Shown: piece by piece, positions 14,545-16,353 of the stretch | Layout: every line of letters begins with the position of its first letter | Position numbering within the stretch: the first letter of the stretch is position 1 | NCBI GenBank assembly: GCA_041595875.1 | Contig: JBFHJN010000056.1 | Location: 1-16,353, forward strand | DNA: 16,353 nt | Direction of reading: 5' to 3' | Source of the DNA: UBA2279 sp041595875 | GTDB lineage: Bacteria > Actinomycetota > Coriobacteriia > Anaerosomatales > Anaerosomataceae | The notes under the pieces: generated by a model | Told to the model about the DNA's origin: nothing | Databases searched by the model: none | What the model saw: the letters and a program-made list of their open reading frames with translations, nothing else | Made by a program: the position numbers and the translations under genes

Positions 14545-15054
14545 ATGCTCGTGAAGGAGAAGACTGAGGAGGATGTCGCCCAGGATGCAGCGCCCAAACG
14601 TAAAAAGCGGCTGTATATCTGGCTAGGCGTTCTTCTCGCGGTTGCTGTCGTTGCAGTCGCTGCACTGGAGTACACGTCGTCACCAGGATTTTGTGCGTCG
14701 TGTCACGAAATCGAGCCTTCGGTGGAGGGCTGGCGCGCGTCCGTGCATGCGCAGGAAGATGCGGCAACGTGTCTGGATTGCCACGCTGACCCCGGTTTCG
14801 TTGGCGAGATGGTCGCGCATATCGGCGGTCTTCAGGAGGCCTACGTGCACCTGACGGTCCAGCCTGAGGCCGAGGATATCTCCGGACTCGTTCCTGCTGA
14901 GCGTTGCCTGGAGTGCCACGACGACGCGTGGGCTGATGAGGCGTTCGCCGCCGATCACCCCACCAAAGAGGCACCGTGTGCCGTGTGCCATCGCGATTCC
15001 ATGCACACCAACGAGAAGCCCGTTTACATCCCCGCTGATGATGGAGGTGAGTAG
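14545..15054 (+). CDS. NapC/NrfH-type tetraheme cytochrome c, membrane-anchored quinol dehydrogenase
   Basis: The 169-residue protein has a basic N terminus (KRKKR, 18-22), one membrane anchor (about 23-41) and an exposed domain with four CxxCH heme sites: Cys50-His54, Cys76-His80, Cys121-His125 and Cys145-His149. The opening FCASCHEIEPSVEGW and CLDCHADPGF segments are those of the NapC/NirT/NrfH family, which takes electrons from membrane quinols and passes them to an extracytoplasmic partner. Methionine near heme 1 (CxxCHxM in NrfH) is replaced by isoleucine here (CHEIEP), so heme-1 ligation may differ. ATG 14545 follows AGGGAG closely (3 nt); GTG 14551 is an alternative start. The next gene starts 3 nt after its stop, so this is surely a two-gene or larger operon and the multiheme lipoprotein is its likely acceptor. 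Confidence 0.92.
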   Translation: MLVKEKTEEDVAQDAAPKRKKRLYIWLGVLLAVAVVAVAALEYTSSPGFCASCHEIEPSVEGWRASVHAQEDAATCLDCHADPGFVGEMVAHIGGLQEAYVHLTVQPEAEDISGLVPAERCLECHDDAWADEAFAADHPTKEAPCAVCHRDSMHTNEKPVYIPADDGGE

Positions 15055-15057
15055 GCC

Positions 15058-16353
15058 GTGACCATCAAACGACTGCTCACTGTTGCCTTTATCGCTGTTG
15101 CCGTGATGGCCGTACTCGTGCTTGCCGGCTGCAGCTCTGAGCCGCTGGTGGCAGAGGCCGGTCAGGTGACCTGCGCCGAATGCCATACCGATCGCGACAT
15201 GCTGAAGGCAGATCTTGCCGCCGACCCGCTGCCTGTTGTCGAGGTGGCCGAGAGCTCTGGCGAAGGTTGAGGTGGATCACTGCCTCCGGTGGAGGCCGAT
15301 CTCGCCGTACTCGTCAGCCTTGAGTTCTTTGACACCACCCACGGCAAGATGGACTGCCGTGACTGCCACGGTGGCGAGAAGTTCGCTACGACGCGTGCCG
15401 AGGCTCACGAGGGTATGGAGCCGCTTCCGTCGGCTGCATATGCCGATTCCGTGTGTGCTCCCTGTCACGATGAGATGACTTCGACGTTCGCAACGAACAT
15501 GCACGCCGATACCGCTGCAGTCTCTTCGACCACCTCGGCGCTCGTGCTTGAGCGTGCTACCGATGCCGAGGCCGTCAACATGGGCCTGACCAACAACTGT
15601 GGCACGTGTCACGTGTCCGGCTGTGGTGACTGCCACGTATCCCGTCCGCAGTTCAACGACGGTGGTTTTGTACGCGGTCACGTGTTCTACGCCGAGCCGA
15701 ACTCCTCGCTCAACTGCATGGGCTGCCATGGTAGCCGCATCGAGAAGGAGTACACAGGCAAGGGCGAAAGTGACAAGACCGTCCTGAAGGCCGACGTTCA
15801 CTGGAGCCCCGGTGGTATGCAGTGTGTCGACTGCCACACGGTCGAGTGGATGCACGGTGATGAGGAGTACGACTCACGTTACGAGTCACCTAACGCTCCC
15901 AAGTGCGTGGACTGCCACCCGCAGGACGATGCGTTCCTGGCTATCGGGATGCACTCCAAGCATGCTACGGAGGAAGCCAACACCTATCTGCAGTGCCAGG
16001 TCTGCCACGCGCAGGACTACAACAACTGCACTGCCTGCCACGTAGCGCTGGACGACAACGATCTGCCGTTCTACGAGACCGAGTCGAGCGGGTTCGACTT
16101 CAACATCGGTCGTAACTACGCGCAGGACGATAGCCGTCCCTGGGACTACATAGTCGTCCGGCACGTACCTGTGGCCGAGAGCACGTTCGACTTCTACGGC
16201 GAGGATGCGCTCGGCAATCTCGATGCCGTTCCCACGTGGAAGTACGCTACGCCGCATTCCATCCAGCGCGTCACGCGTCAGACCGAGGACGGCTGTTCCA
16301 GCTGTCACGGTAACCGGGACATCTTCCTCACAGAGGACGATCTTGCCGGGCTG
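15058..16353 (+). CDS. Multiheme cytochrome c lipoprotein with in-frame TGA (probable selenocysteine), 3' end outside window
   Basis: The frame starts at GTG 15058 with GGAGG at 15043-15047. It encodes a lipoprotein signal (MTIKRLL, hydrophobic core, lipobox LAGC with Cys25) and a first heme site CAECH (39-43). Codon 71 is TGA. The same frame then stays open for 361 codons to the window edge, with CxxCH sites starting at residues 100, 133, 181, 189, 220, 256, 283, 313, 324 and 413: eleven hemes in 432 codons so far. It should sit on the outer face of the membrane and receive electrons from the NrfH-like partner; the final acceptor is unknown. The TGA lies in a GEG-TGA-GG context, followed by a SECIS-like hairpin (15274-15302), so I read it as selenocysteine 71. 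No restart site with a ribosome binding site and export signal exists after the TGA. The alternative is a nonsense mutation of a Cys, Trp or Arg codon. Confidence 0.8.
15268..15302 (+). promoter_or_regulatory. Selenocysteine codon and bacterial SECIS-like hairpin
   Basis: TGA occupies 15268-15270. The hairpin has a lower stem GGATC (15274-15278) with GATCT (15298-15302; one G-U), an internal bulge ACT/C that leaves a U (15281) unpaired next to the upper stem, an upper stem GCCTCC (15282-15287) with GGAGGC (15291-15296), and an apical loop GGU (15288-15290). Bacterial SECIS elements need a G in the first two loop bases, at about 16-37 nt after the UGA. Here 17 nt lie between the UGA and the loop. 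There is no T-run, so it is not a terminator. The assignment is by pattern only. Confidence 0.7.

Noticed and set aside
14450..14545. A short upstream frame ending TGATG over the start of the NrfH-like gene, with GGAGGAG at 14458
   Set aside because: It has no ATG, GTG or TTG at a suitable distance from the GGAGGAG, and the translation has no recognisable features.
15282..15296. The GCCTCC/GGAGGC hairpin as a terminator for a short 70-residue gene
   Set aside because: No T-tract follows, it lies in the middle of a continuous heme-protein frame, and stem, loop and spacing suit a SECIS element better.
15289..15351. Restart of a second cytochrome gene at GTG 15289 or ATG 15349
   Set aside because: Neither has a well-spaced ribosome binding site, and the product would have no signal peptide, so its ten hemes could not be attached outside the cytoplasm.
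1..16353. CRISPR array, insertion sequence, tRNA, phage or attachment site
   Set aside because: No spaced direct repeats, transposase or integrase frames, terminal repeats or cloverleaf-like segments were seen.

Overview
The window is a gene-dense stretch of GC-rich bacterial chromosome. It fits a high-GC Gram-positive anaerobe, perhaps a Coriobacteriia/Anaerosomatales-like actinobacterium. That placement is an inference from base composition, a TipA-type MerR regulator, apparently leaderless genes and a multiheme cytochrome c operon; no 16S or marker phylogeny is available here. No tRNA, rRNA, IS element, CRISPR array or phage gene was seen, and no gap without a gene exceeds about 255 bases.

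Positions 1-5921 (all +) hold the 3' end of a YgjP-like metallopeptidase gene; a cold shock protein with a hairpin-rich leader and a clear terminator; a MacB/LolCDE-type permease and ATPase pair; a DEAD-box RNA helicase; and the ribosome-associated GTPase TypA/BipA. Csp, helicase and TypA are all linked to RNA and ribosome function in the cold. Positions 5937-7542 (all -) look like one transcript: a TipA-like MerR regulator, a small four-helix membrane protein and a tautomerase. It starts at a MerR-type promoter with a 19-bp spacer filled by a near-perfect dyad.

Positions 7674-11645 (all +) hold a LOG-family nucleotide phosphoribohydrolase, a soluble HAD/P-type-ATPase-like protein, an EamA transporter, a PfkB kinase (probable pseudouridine kinase) and PsuG (pseudouridine-5'-phosphate glycosidase). 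The last two overlap by 4 nt. Together they suggest salvage of (modified) nucleosides to free base and ribose 5-phosphate. Positions 11642-13456 (all -) hold a zinc-ribbon/PH-like protein, a stand-alone ABC ATPase and a small cysteine-rich protein; the last two look leaderless. An alpha/beta hydrolase follows at 13542-14291 (+).

The most striking part is the 3' end. A 250-nt leader precedes a NapC/NrfH-type tetraheme membrane cytochrome (14545-15054). Three nucleotides later a multiheme lipoprotein cytochrome begins at 15058 and runs off the window. Its frame is broken once, by TGA at codon 71, and then stays open for 361 codons with ten more CxxCH motifs. Just after the TGA is a hairpin with a GGU apical loop at the spacing expected of a bacterial SECIS element. 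The simplest reading is a selenocysteine-containing multiheme cytochrome fed by a quinol-oxidising NrfH-like partner. A Cys-to-stop nonsense mutation is the main alternative.
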